A DNA stretch of 64,000 bases from Paenibacillus terricola (GCF_014779765.1 NZ_JACXZA010000002.1:760066-824065), one strand, 5' to 3'; shown: positions 35,749 through 44,074, numbered from the stretch's first letter. Program-made: numbers and translations. Notes: generated by a model from the sequence alone, not told the origin.

Positions 35749-37100
35749 GTGCTTGTAATCATCTCGACGGCTTCTATTACCGATTTCTCGAAAATAAACA
35801 GTACCTCTGCTGCCTCTTGCTCCGTAATCGTTAGAGGTGGAAGAAACCGCATAACGGCGGAACGGCGCCCGCCTAGTTCGATAATTAAGCCGTTCTGGAA
35901 GCATCGCTCCTGGATCAAGCCAGCGAGCTCGCCACTCTGTGGGAAATGACCCAATCGATCTTTCTGTCCGCGAGGATCGACGATTTCCACTCCGATCATC
36001 AGACCTCTGCCCCGGACATCGCCGATTTCTTGTACACGAGCTTGCAACCGGCGAAGCGAATGGAAGAATTGGCTGCTGCGCTCGCGTACATTCTCGAGTA
36101 CATCATTCGATTGCAAATATCGCAGTGTGGCAAGTCCGGTCGCCATCCCTAATTGATTGCCGCGGAATGTACCCGTATGCGCACCTGGTTTCCATTGGTC
36201 AAGCTCTTCTTTGTAGATCACGACCGACATTGGCAGGCTGCCGCCAATTGCCTTAGAGCAGACGATAACATCTGGAATAATGCCGGCATGTTCGAACGAG
36301 AACATCGTGCCGGTTCTGCCGATTCCTGTTTGAACCTCGTCGATTATAAGCGGGATGCCTCGTTCAGCCGTAATGCGTCGGATTTCACGCAGCCATTCAA
36401 TTGGCGCAGGAATAGCGCCCCCTTCGCCTTGAACGGTCTCGACGATTAAGCAGCAAGGGGCTGCGATGCCGCTCTCGCAATCATCCAGCAGCTGTTCGAT
36501 ATATTGCGCACTGATCTGGGCGGTCTTCCCTTCACCAACTCCGAACGGGCAGCGATATTCATACGGGAACGGCAGGAAGTGAACATCCGGAAGCAGGCTC
36601 TGGAGATGCTGCTTCTTGCTCAGGTTGCCGCTCATCGCCATCGTCGCTTGAGTCGAACCATGATAGCCGCCTTGGAAGGCTAGAATCGACTTGCCCTTTG
36701 TTGCATTTTTGACAAGCTTAATCGCTGCTTCTACAGCATCCGCACCTGTCGGACCGCAGAATTGAATTTTGGATGAGGAGCGAAGCGGTTCTGGCAGCAT
36801 CGTGAAAATTTCTTGCATGAAATCGAGTTTCAGCGGAGTCGCAAGATCAAGTGTATGTAAGGGGATTTGCTTAACCAGTGTATCCTGAATAGCAGCAACG
36901 ACTACATCGTGGTTATGGCCTAATGCAAGCGTGCCCGCACCGCATAAGCAGTCGTAATACGACTTACCGTCTGTGTCCGTGACGATAATGCCTCTAGCTC
37001 GATCAATCACGAGGGGAAAATGCCGGGGATAGGCTTGCGCATTGGATTCTTTGTCCTTCTGAAGCTGCAGATAGGCTTCCATGTCTTGTGCTGCAATCAT
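35742..37100 (-). CDS. Class III aminotransferase, diaminobutyrate-2-oxoglutarate transaminase type
   Basis: The 452-residue fold type I PLP enzyme has VTDTDGKSYYDCLCGAGTLALGHNHDVV, FCGPTGADAVEAAIKLVKNAT, the LIIDEVQTGIGRTG block with the cofactor Asp, and the PLP lysine in DVIVCSKAIGGSLP (about 280). CGPTGADAVEAA and the length suit the diaminobutyrate aminotransferases (Dat, RhbA, EctB) that turn aspartate semialdehyde into L-2,4-diaminobutyrate. The sbnA/sbnB genes that make 2,3-diaminopropionate are absent. It follows the ATP-grasp gene by 14 bases. The substrate assignment is by family resemblance. Confidence 0.88.
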   Translation of the reverse strand: MIAAQDMEAYLQLQKDKESNAQAYPRHFPLVIDRARGIIVTDTDGKSYYDCLCGAGTLALGHNHDVVVAAIQDTLVKQIPLHTLDLATPLKLDFMQEIFTMLPEPLRSSSKIQFCGPTGADAVEAAIKLVKNATKGKSILAFQGGYHGSTQATMAMSGNLSKKQHLQSLLPDVHFLPFPYEYRCPFGVGEGKTAQISAQYIEQLLDDCESGIAAPCCLIVETVQGEGGAIPAPIEWLREIRRITAERGIPLIIDEVQTGIGRTGTMFSFEHAGIIPDVIVCSKAIGGSLPMSVVIYKEELDQWKPGAHTGTFRGNQLGMATGLATLRYLQSNDVLENVRERSSQFFHSLRRLQARVQEIGDVRGRGLMIGVEIVDPRGQKDRLGHFPQSGELAGLIQERCFQNGLIIELGGRRSAVMRFLPPLTITEQEAAEVLFIFEKSVIEAVEMITSTC

Positions 37101-37114
37101 GATTAACGCCCCTT

Positions 37115-38110
37115 CTAGTCTTGGAATAAATAGTTCAAATAGACGGTGATAACGTCCGAAGCTGCTTCGTTGATAAATAAATGAGGATCCACCAAGTCTG
37201 GCAATGCATTCACTTCAAGAATTCCCCCATTGTCCTCATCCAGTGGAAGGTCGATACGTTTGCAACGAATATCAACTCCGGCAACATCAAGCTGGAGCGC
37301 TTGCGCAGCTCTGATCGCTGCTTCGGCATTGCTACTGCAAATATCACGAGTACGATCCGCTATAACTTCGCTAATGCTGCTCGCTGCTGCATTATCGAGC
37401 GTATATAGTTCTACTTGCTCTCCATAAGCTAGGATGTCATGAGGCGTTCGACTCTGCTGGTGCAGATGATACTGTATATCGTATGATTCCATATCTACCA
37501 GCTGATAGGAGCTAGCCAAGTCAGATGAATTGCGCCTCAGCTGCTCATCATTCATATTACGCGCCAGCTGCTCGATCGTGGAATAGCCATCCCCCACGAT
37601 ATAAGCCGGCCGATATTCGAGCACACCGACTACTTGATCTCCGATGACAAGCACCCGATAATCGTCCCCTTCCACGTACCGTTGGAGCATAATGCTTGAA
37701 CTATGCTGGTGCACCCTCTGGATTGCTCGGGCTAGTTCAGCCTCATCACGGACCTTTAACGTAACGCCGATGCTGCGGTTTAAGTCCAGTGGTTTGACTG
37801 TAATGAGCTGATGCTTCAACAGAAACTGACGAGCCTCTTCACCCATGTCAGAGACGACGATTTCCTCGGGCACAGGGAGCTCTGCACGCCGCAGCAGCAG
37901 ATTGGACGCTTGCTTGTGCTTAGCAAGCAATCCGGCCATCAGCGTCATTTTGTGCGATCGCGACTTGTTAATCACGATGGTCTTGCCTTTGTAAGATAAC
38001 TCAAGAAAGTCTTCACATCCTGGCAGTAACAACTTACAATCGATTCCTAGTTCCCTCGCTTTGCTCATAATGATGATGTTCTGCATGTTTTGAACCGGTT
38101 GCGGGTTCAA
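37115..38110 (-). CDS. ATP-grasp ligase, first gene of the siderophore operon
   Basis: The 331-residue protein starts at TTG 38110 after GGGAGGGAAGG. It has the ATP-grasp core: LITVKPLDLNRSIGVTLKV (adenine/phosphate strand, about 125-145), SIMLQRYVEGDDYRVLVIGDQVVGVLEYRPAYIVGDG in parts (about 163-200), and the metal site GGILEVNALPDLVDPHLF (about 300-315). It most resembles the ligase half of cyanophycin synthetase or GshAB enzymes, which join carboxylates to amines through acyl phosphates. Staphyloferrin B clusters have no such enzyme. It may attach an amino acid or the aminotransferase product to the siderophore; this is inference from the operon. Confidence 0.85.
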   Translation of the reverse strand: MNPQPVQNMQNIIIMSKARELGIDCKLLLPGCEDFLELSYKGKTIVINKSRSHKMTLMAGLLAKHKQASNLLLRRAELPVPEEIVVSDMGEEARQFLLKHQLITVKPLDLNRSIGVTLKVRDEAELARAIQRVHQHSSSIMLQRYVEGDDYRVLVIGDQVVGVLEYRPAYIVGDGYSTIEQLARNMNDEQLRRNSSDLASSYQLVDMESYDIQYHLHQQSRTPHDILAYGEQVELYTLDNAAASSISEVIADRTRDICSSNAEAAIRAAQALQLDVAGVDIRCKRIDLPLDEDNGGILEVNALPDLVDPHLFINEAASDVITVYLNYLFQD

Positions 38111-38167
38111 GTCCTTCCCTCCCTGGCGACAAGGTTCTGAAGAATATTACCCTTGTCATGATGTTAT

Positions 38168-38228
38168 TGATAATGATTATCAATATTACTGCAAAACCAA
38201 TAATAGGCGCACTGCCTTTAATTGTCAA
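38168..38228 (-). promoter_or_regulatory. Fur-box promoter of the siderophore operon
   Basis: On the minus strand TTGACA (38228-38223) and TATTAT (38205-38200) are 17 bases apart. TGATAATGATTATCA at 38182-38168 is a perfect match to the 7-1-7 Fur box of Bacillus and begins about 18 bases after the -10, so bound Fur would block transcription. The ATP-grasp TTG is 57 bases further on. The remainder of this gap between genes (38111-38454) has the catalase terminator and no further feature. Confidence 0.93.
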
Positions 38229-38398
38229 CATAGGGATCTGCACGTAAAAAGTGACAACTTTGTGTACCAGAACAGATTGCTAGGTCCAACAATCTATCTG
38301 AACAATTGATTCCTAGGACGAAGGATGTATGAATCTGCGTTGTATAGAGATCTTCCTCCCTATCATTTCGAGACGTTTAACATAATCTTAAGATGCAA

Positions 38399-38430
38399 AA
38401 AAGGCCAGCCAATAATGATTGGCCGACCTC
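38399..38430 (-). terminator. Terminator after the catalase gene
   Basis: GGCCAGCCAAT and ATTGGCCGACC form an imperfect hairpin around AATG, with A-rich sequence at 38396-38402 giving a U run on the minus strand. Confidence 0.75.
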
Positions 38431-38454
38431 GTTTCTTTCAAGTAAATGAGTGAG

Positions 38455-39852
38455 TCATCCCTTCTTCGGTACAGCGATCTGACGTGCCACTCTTTCGCCT
38501 AATGCAGCAGAAGCCTGGGATAAATAGCCTAACACGACTCTTTGTATTTCAGGTGAAGCAGCAGATAAATCACCAGCGAGGTTCTGAACGAGGTGATCCT
38601 GTTGAACTTGTGTGAGTGATTGGTAGAACTGGCCCGCTTGCGTGAAATTATCAGCTCTCGGAATACTGGATCGAACGAGCTTGCCCGCTATGTAGCGCCC
38701 TGCTCCGCTCGTTACTTGATCAGTCGGAGACCAGTTGGCTTGATGGTTGATCGGAATTTGGCGGAAATCTGAGCCGAGACGATGCCGCTGTGAATCCGAA
38801 TATATATTACTGCGTCCTTGCAGCATTTTATCATCAGATAGCTCGGCACCTTCTAGCAGATTCGACGGGGAGAACGCCAACTTCTCGATCTGGTCCTGAT
38901 AATGGGTTGGGTTCGTGTTCAATACGAGTCGACCAACTGGCAGCGGCGGGTATTGCCGTACATCCCACACCTTCGTATCGTCGAGCGGATCGAATGACAG
39001 CGCAGCTTCGTCCTGCGGATTCATCAACTGCACATACAACCCATATTGGACGGGTGTGCCCTTAGCAATCGTGTCATATAAGTCTTTACCTGAATAATCC
39101 GGATTCTCGCTGGCGATTCGAGCCGCTTCTTGCGCATCGATATATTGCTCGCCGGCAAGCGGAACCCAGCGATATTTGACATAGAAACGGACATTCTGTG
39201 CGTTCTTCCACACATAGGTGTTAACGCTGTGTCCTGGCGTATGGCGAAGACTCTTAAGGGTGCCTTCGTCCGAATATAGCCTTACGACGAAATGGGTAGC
39301 CTCAGGCGCTGTAGCAATGAAACCCCAGAATCGATTCGGATCGATGAGGTTGTTGACCGGTGATGGCAGGAAAGCGTGAATCGACTCCGGAAACCGCATC
39401 GGGTCCCGCACGAGGAATACCGGGATATGATTACAGAGCAGGTCGAAGACACCGTGATCGGTATAAAATTTGGTCGAGAATCCGCGCACGTTGCGGGATG
39501 TATCGGGTGTACCTTTGTTACTGACCGCGAGTGAGAATCGCACCGCAACAGGTACCCGTTGTCCTGCCTGCTGTAGAAAGCACAGCTTCGTATAAGCCGA
39601 CATGGAGTGAAGCGTTTCAAAATAACCAAAGGCGCCAAATCCTTTTACATGGACTGGCCGCTCTAATATTTTCTCATGGACAAAGGTTTCAAGCGTTTCA
39701 TGCAGCATGCTGTCCTGCTCCAGAATCGGTCCCCTTTCGCCTACCGTTTGCGAGTGGTGTTCCGGCCGCTGAGCAGCATTCCACTGCGATGGAGCTGTGC
39801 CACTCTGCCAGCTTCGATCGTATCCTTGATCGTTCGGTTTGTTATCGTCCAC
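38455..39852 (-). CDS. Monofunctional haem catalase
   Basis: The 465-residue protein starts at GTG 39852, 7 bases after GGAGG. The catalytic histidine block is PVHVKGFGAFGYFE (normally VHAKGAGAFG; His kept, neighbours changed), with the distal Asn region LLCNHIPVFLVRD and the proximal haem tyrosine in SNIYSDSQRHRLG (about 355). It disproportionates hydrogen peroxide. Lying upstream of the iron cluster on the same strand but separated by a terminator, it is an independent gene. The changes around the active histidine (VHVKGFG) and LLCNH suggest a side branch of the clade, but the essential residues are present. Confidence 0.93.
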   Translation of the reverse strand: MDDNKPNDQGYDRSWQSGTAPSQWNAAQRPEHHSQTVGERGPILEQDSMLHETLETFVHEKILERPVHVKGFGAFGYFETLHSMSAYTKLCFLQQAGQRVPVAVRFSLAVSNKGTPDTSRNVRGFSTKFYTDHGVFDLLCNHIPVFLVRDPMRFPESIHAFLPSPVNNLIDPNRFWGFIATAPEATHFVVRLYSDEGTLKSLRHTPGHSVNTYVWKNAQNVRFYVKYRWVPLAGEQYIDAQEAARIASENPDYSGKDLYDTIAKGTPVQYGLYVQLMNPQDEAALSFDPLDDTKVWDVRQYPPLPVGRLVLNTNPTHYQDQIEKLAFSPSNLLEGAELSDDKMLQGRSNIYSDSQRHRLGSDFRQIPINHQANWSPTDQVTSGAGRYIAGKLVRSSIPRADNFTQAGQFYQSLTQVQQDHLVQNLAGDLSAASPEIQRVVLGYLSQASAALGERVARQIAVPKKG

Positions 39853-40015
39853 GGTTCCGCCTCCTCTTGCCTACATTCTCAGAGATATGTATGCATAGCC
39901 ATTATGCGGTTATGACAGCATGTCAGAATGTAAATTGAATAAGAAATAGGCATTCGCGTATTCCATGATATAGGCAACGGCATATGATGGGGTAAAACTT
40001 TTAAGGAGTGACAAT

Positions 40016-40276
40016 GTGTACACGTATAACAATCAGCCAACTCAGGTAAGTCCTAGTCAGACCAGCCCTTATCATATAAAAACGGTGTCGTCCATTGATC
40101 CCTATTTAGTTGAAGCCCTTCAACGTTTAATCGGACGGTGCGTATTGCTCGAAACGACGCGCGGCGCGATCGAAGGAACGATCGTTGATGTCAAACCCGA
40201 TCATGTGCTTCTGCAGCTTCACTCCCGTCAAGCATGTGTTCGCATAGCAGAAATTGTATGGGTAATGCCTTTGTAG
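40016..40276 (+). CDS. DUF2642 small protein (YuzF-like)
   Basis: The 86-residue protein starts at GTG 40016, 5 bases after AAGGAGTG. A polar N-terminal tail of about 30 residues precedes a compact beta-rich domain with LIGRCVLLETTRGAIEGTIVDVKPDHVLLQL (parts), an Sm-like/DUF2642 pattern often seen in small spore-associated proteins of Bacillales. Function unknown. It is alone, between the divergent catalase gene and a terminator. Confidence 0.8.
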   Translation: MYTYNNQPTQVSPSQTSPYHIKTVSSIDPYLVEALQRLIGRCVLLETTRGAIEGTIVDVKPDHVLLQLHSRQACVRIAEIVWVMPL

Positions 40277-40297
40277 ATCAATGAAACAGAGTAAACA

Positions 40298-40325
40298 AAA
40301 AGCGGCCAGAAATGGTCGCTTTTTG
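40298..40325 (+). terminator. Terminator between the DUF2642 gene and the convergent glycosyltransferase
   Basis: AAAAAGCGGCCA and TGGTCGCTTTTT pair (one G-U) around GAAA, with A and T runs on both sides, so it should act in both directions. Confidence 0.88.
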
Positions 40326-40339
40326 CTTGATTGATTTGC

Positions 40340-41545
40340 TTATATCCGCTCATTTAGCTTGGTATAGGCCACAATCTCATCTGCAGCTTGCTTGTATCCA
40401 CCTGCTTGATGAAGAGTTTCGCCCATTTCCTCAGCTGCATCTCTATAAGAAGTTTGGTTCAATATTTGATCGATGGCGTCCCGAAGCTTGTCAACCGTTA
40501 ACTCCTGCATTTGCAGCTGTATGCCTGCTCCGATATTAGCAACCCGTCCTGCAATGATCGGCTGATCTGCGCCTTGAGGAATGACAATGAGTGGTACGCC
40601 ATAATAAAGTCCTTCGTGTGTACTATTCATTCCGCCGTGCGTAATAAAAAGCTTCGCATGCTGCAGCACTTCAGTTTGGGGAACGTAGTTTCTCACGATG
40701 AAATTGCTCGGAATGTCACCTAACTCTGCGATCTGGGTTCGGCTGCCTACCGACATGACGACCATGTGCTCTGTGCGACCAAGCGCATCGAAACACAGCT
40801 TATAGAAATCATTAGCCATGTTAAATACCGTACCTAATGAGATGTAAATGGGTTCTCTTCCCTCGATCATCGACAGGTCGAAATTGTCTTTCTCCGCTCG
40901 CGAAGAAATCGATGGACCAACGAAATGGTATGAGGAATCGAACGCTTCTCCATCTGGCTGAAACGTTCTTGTCGTATAGACTACAGTCAGCGGTGCTGGG
41001 TTGCAGAACACCTCATAAGGGGAGTTGATATCGACTCCATACGTCTCCTTGAGTGCTTCTGTTAAGCCCAAAAATTGTTCTTTAATAGGATTAATTACCT
41101 CGCTCGAAACGTCGCGCCAGGACCTCTCCAACATGTCATTGAAATCAGCTTCGCACTGAGCAAAAGATGTGCAGGAGCTAATTGCTGGCAGCTGCAAAAT
41201 CTGTGCAATCATTCGTCCACAGCCAAACATCGAGTCATGGATGATGTAATCAAAATGCTCGCCCTCAATCTGTTCAAGCACGGTTGGAATCACGATATCC
41301 GCGGTAAGCAGCAATCCATTCACACGTTCAAGCGGATAACGTCTGCCACCGGAGATGAATGCCTGAATAAATTTAAGGCCATTAATTGTCCGAACCTCTG
41401 CTCCCGTCCGCTCCATCCGTTCACGATAATCTTCAACGCAGAAATAAACAACCTCTTCCCCACGCGCGATCAGTTCCTGTACTACGCCGATCGTCGGGTT
41501 GATATGACCTTCAGATCCTGCATTAATAAATAACACACGTGCCAT
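40340..41545 (-). CDS. MGT-type (macrolide/UDP) glycosyltransferase, GT1 family
   Basis: The 401-residue enzyme starts at ATG 41545 after AGGAG, where the upstream gene's stop codon overlaps the ribosome site. It has the GT-B fold: N-terminal acceptor domain (VLFINAGSEGHINPTIG), then the C-terminal donor domain with PIYISLGTVFN, FIVRNYVPQTEVLQHAKLFITHGGMNSTHEGLYYGVPLIVIPQGADQP in parts. The HGGxNS(T)xE block is the UDP-sugar site of the MGT/YjiC group, which glycosylate and inactivate macrolides or modify flavonoids and lipids. The upstream orphan gene is translationally linked, so its product may be a partner or the target's maker. Confidence 0.92.
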   Translation of the reverse strand: MARVLFINAGSEGHINPTIGVVQELIARGEEVVYFCVEDYRERMERTGAEVRTINGLKFIQAFISGGRRYPLERVNGLLLTADIVIPTVLEQIEGEHFDYIIHDSMFGCGRMIAQILQLPAISSCTSFAQCEADFNDMLERSWRDVSSEVINPIKEQFLGLTEALKETYGVDINSPYEVFCNPAPLTVVYTTRTFQPDGEAFDSSYHFVGPSISSRAEKDNFDLSMIEGREPIYISLGTVFNMANDFYKLCFDALGRTEHMVVMSVGSRTQIAELGDIPSNFIVRNYVPQTEVLQHAKLFITHGGMNSTHEGLYYGVPLIVIPQGADQPIIAGRVANIGAGIQLQMQELTVDKLRDAIDQILNQTSYRDAAEEMGETLHQAGGYKQAADEIVAYTKLNERI

Positions 41546-41550
41546 TGGTT

Positions 41551-42528
41551 TCACTCCTGATTGAATTGTCGCTTAAATTTGAAAAGATCAAGTAAAGCAT
41601 AAAAGAATCGGATGGTATTCTCTTGAGAGGAGAGCTGCTTCTCATACGTTTCGTATAATTTGTTTGCAACTGCATGCTTTTTATTCAAGTTGCCACCATA
41701 AAACCCATAAACGCCTCTTGAAAGAGTCCAAGCAAACGCAGAGCAATCTAATTGTTTCTTAGCGGTTGCTTTACCTGTAGTTGTTCGCCACGCCCATACT
41801 TCTGCTAATGCATTTAGAGCCATTTCAGGTGTTTCGGAAGTAAAAGACGTGCGAAATCCATCTTCAATATTAAACTGACGCACCTCATCTAAATTAATAG
41901 TCTTACCAGCAAGTATGGATAGATCCTTCCGCATTAAGTCGCGAATAGTGGGAAAATGAATGTCAGAGAAATGATCCAGATTATTATCCCAGAACCAAAT
42001 ATCATCAGGATCTTCAATATTCGAAAAATCGATGGCGAGTACCTCTTCCAATTGACTCTGTTCTAACACTGGTAAACTCAATGTCTTAATTGTCTCGGAT
42101 GGAAATTGCGGTGTTTCATTACAATAGCAAATACCGTCTTTACATCCATATACGATCGTACTTTTGGTGTCCTCGTATATTATCGTTTCTTCATAGTCAG
42201 AGGGTGTGGTCTCAATCACTTGTTGGATGAAAACTTGCGCTGCTTGAAATGTATATTTATCTTCGCTTTGACTACCGATTCCAATCCCGCCAGCACCTTC
42301 ATAAACGGAAAACTCACAGGATTGTCCCTTACCGTTTACAGCTTTAATGATATATAGAAATGAATTTTCTTTGTTGGTACTTTTCCATATAGGGTCTCCA
42401 AACAAAGTTAGTAACGAACCCCTAAATCGAGCAGTTTCATCTCCAGTACGAAGACCAACAGAAAAAATTTTGGAATCTTGTAACTGCTCAATTGGCGTGT
42501 CACTAATTATAAATTGAAACTTTTCCAT
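41551..42528 (-). CDS. Unrecognised 325-residue protein coupled to the glycosyltransferase
   Basis: The start is ATG 42528, 7 bases after AAGGGG. I do not recognise the family. The protein is acidic, without a signal peptide or membrane helix. Residues 1-110 are beta-rich (FQFIISDTPIE, SFLYIIKAVNGKGQSCEFSVYEGAGGIGIG). The middle has a Cys pair (YGCKDGICYCNE). The C-terminal third is helical (PEMALNALAEVWAWRTTTGKATAKKQLDCSAFAWTLSRGVYGF in parts). The DNA is visibly more AT-rich than its neighbours, which hints at acquisition. The gene ends 5 bases before the glycosyltransferase start, with its TGA inside that gene's ribosome site, so the two are an operon. Confidence 0.75.
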   Translation of the reverse strand: MEKFQFIISDTPIEQLQDSKIFSVGLRTGDETARFRGSLLTLFGDPIWKSTNKENSFLYIIKAVNGKGQSCEFSVYEGAGGIGIGSQSEDKYTFQAAQVFIQQVIETTPSDYEETIIYEDTKSTIVYGCKDGICYCNETPQFPSETIKTLSLPVLEQSQLEEVLAIDFSNIEDPDDIWFWDNNLDHFSDIHFPTIRDLMRKDLSILAGKTINLDEVRQFNIEDGFRTSFTSETPEMALNALAEVWAWRTTTGKATAKKQLDCSAFAWTLSRGVYGFYGGNLNKKHAVANKLYETYEKQLSSQENTIRFFYALLDLFKFKRQFNQE

Positions 42529-42701
42529 GTGAATCCCCTTCATTATCCGAATAGGTTAACTCCACTTCCATTTTAAGTAATAGAGTCCCAAACAGCAATG
42601 GAGTCCTTTCGATAAAGAGAGCTGCGATATAAGCAGCCCTCCCTACTAATCCGCTTTTCGTTAAATCCCTGTTTCTTGTTTGATCAACTTTAATTACACC
42701 C

Positions 42702-43892
42702 TCAAACAATCGCGTTCGGCAGCGGATCGCGGAAGTTGCTCCAATCTTCCCCCATCTCTTCTTCGGTAAGTAGGCAATCGTCGAGTGTAGCTGTAAGCTG
42801 CTCACGATCCATCTCAATCCCGATGAACACAATTTTATTGATCCGATCCCCATACTCCGTTGACCAGCTGTTATTCAGCTCTGGCTCTGCTTCGCGATAC
42901 ATTTGTTGCTCTTCTAGTGGCAATGCGGCAACCCAATACCCAGATGGTCCAAAATGGACCGATGGTCCTGCCTGACTTATCGACTGTCCAATATTGTTGC
43001 GGGAAGCGACCCACATAATCCCTTTCGCACGAATGACATCCTCCGGCCATTGCTCCATCCAGTTCATCAGGCGGTTCGGATGAAACGGTCTTACACGCTC
43101 ATAGACGAACGACCAAATTCCATATTCCTCCGTCTCCGGCGTATGGACAGGCTTCTCTAATTCTTTAATCCAGCCTGCAGAACGGCTTGCTTCTTCGAAG
43201 TCAAACAATCCCGTATTCAATATTTCAACCGGATCGACTTGTCCTTTAATCGTACGAATTAACTTGGCAGTTGGCTGCAGCTTGCGAAGTACGTTCTCAA
43301 GCTCAATCAATTCTCGTTCATCGATCATGTCGCATTTGTTGAGCAGCAGCACGTTGCAGAACTCGATTTGATCGATGAGCAGATCCACAACCTCCCGGAC
43401 ATCATTCTCCCCAACAGCCTGACTGCGTTCCAGCAGCGACTCGCCTGAAGAGAAATCGTGCCAGAAGCGATAAGCATCAACGACTGTCACCATGCAATCC
43501 AATTGGCACCATTGGGACAGATCAATTCCTTGATCCTCGTCAATATAACTGAAGGTTTGAGCGACAGGGACAGGCTCTCCAACTCCGGTAGACTCAATGA
43601 GGATGTAATCGAATCTGCCGTCTAATGCCAGTCGTTTGACTTCGATAAGCAGGTCTTCCCGCAGCGTGCAGCATATGCAGCCATTGGACATTTCCACAAG
43701 CTTCTCATCGGTACGGGAGAGTCCTCCGCCATCTTTCACAAGCGCCGCATCAATGTTTACTTCACTTAGGTCATTTACGATTACAGCAACTTTCATCCCA
43801 TGTCGGTTATGTAAGACGTGATTCAATACCGTCGTCTTGCCAGCGCCCAAATAACCACTCAATACCGTGACGGGCAATTTTTTATTCGTCAT
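42702..43892 (-). CDS. CobW/COG0523 GTPase, zinc-metallochaperone type (YciC-like)
   Basis: The 396-residue protein has Walker A GYLGAGKTT near the N-terminus, the COG0523 metal motif C-I-C-C (about 73-76, SNGCICCTLREDL), Walker B-like ILIESTGVGEP, and NKCDMID as guanine-specificity loop. A C-terminal CobW_C domain ends after about 350 residues. Such GTPases deliver zinc under depletion. Two Zur boxes upstream (43919-43991), one perfect, make this the zinc-starvation YciC type. The metal-free alternative zinc enzymes it may serve are not in the window. Confidence 0.94.
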   Translation of the reverse strand: MTNKKLPVTVLSGYLGAGKTTVLNHVLHNRHGMKVAVIVNDLSEVNIDAALVKDGGGLSRTDEKLVEMSNGCICCTLREDLLIEVKRLALDGRFDYILIESTGVGEPVPVAQTFSYIDEDQGIDLSQWCQLDCMVTVVDAYRFWHDFSSGESLLERSQAVGENDVREVVDLLIDQIEFCNVLLLNKCDMIDERELIELENVLRKLQPTAKLIRTIKGQVDPVEILNTGLFDFEEASRSAGWIKELEKPVHTPETEEYGIWSFVYERVRPFHPNRLMNWMEQWPEDVIRAKGIMWVASRNNIGQSISQAGPSVHFGPSGYWVAALPLEEQQMYREAEPELNNSWSTEYGDRINKIVFIGIEMDREQLTATLDDCLLTEEEMGEDWSNFRDPLPNAIV

Positions 43893-43918
43893 GTTCTGTT
43901 ATCACCTTCGCTTTTTAA

Positions 43919-43991
43919 TAGTAATCATTACGATTATGGTTCAAAAAAAGAAAGAGGCAATTCTCCTCTTCTCTAATCGTAATAATTACGA
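43919..43991 (-). promoter_or_regulatory. Two Zur boxes upstream of the CobW GTPase gene
   Basis: TCGTAATAATTACGA at 43977-43991 matches the Bacillus Zur consensus TCGTAATNATTACGA exactly. TAGTAATCATTACGA at 43919-43933 matches 14 of 15. The inner box lies 26 bases before the start codon and overlaps a CATAAT -10 candidate. The paired arrangement repeats that known for B. subtilis yciC, where two boxes give tight zinc repression. Confidence 0.92.
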
Positions 43992-44045
43992 TTAATGAAT
44001 GATACCAGAAGCATCTCCTATTCGTCAACAACTAACATCCAATAA

Positions 44046-44074
44046 GAAAAAAGCACCGCCGTAGACGGCGGGCT
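44046..44074 (-). terminator. Terminator after the NAD(P)-binding oxidoreductase gene
   Basis: CCGCCG and CGGCGG pair around TAGA, flanked by AGC/GCT with one bulge, and followed on the minus strand by TTTTTT. Confidence 0.82.

Noticed and set aside
38034..38243. A 69-codon minus-strand frame across the siderophore promoter.
   Set aside because: It overlaps the Fur box, promoter and start of the ATP-grasp gene in another frame and has no ribosome site.
38455..39852. Catalase as a pseudogene because the active-site block reads VHVKGFGAFG.
   Set aside because: The essential His, the distal Asn and the haem-binding Tyr are present and the frame is intact.
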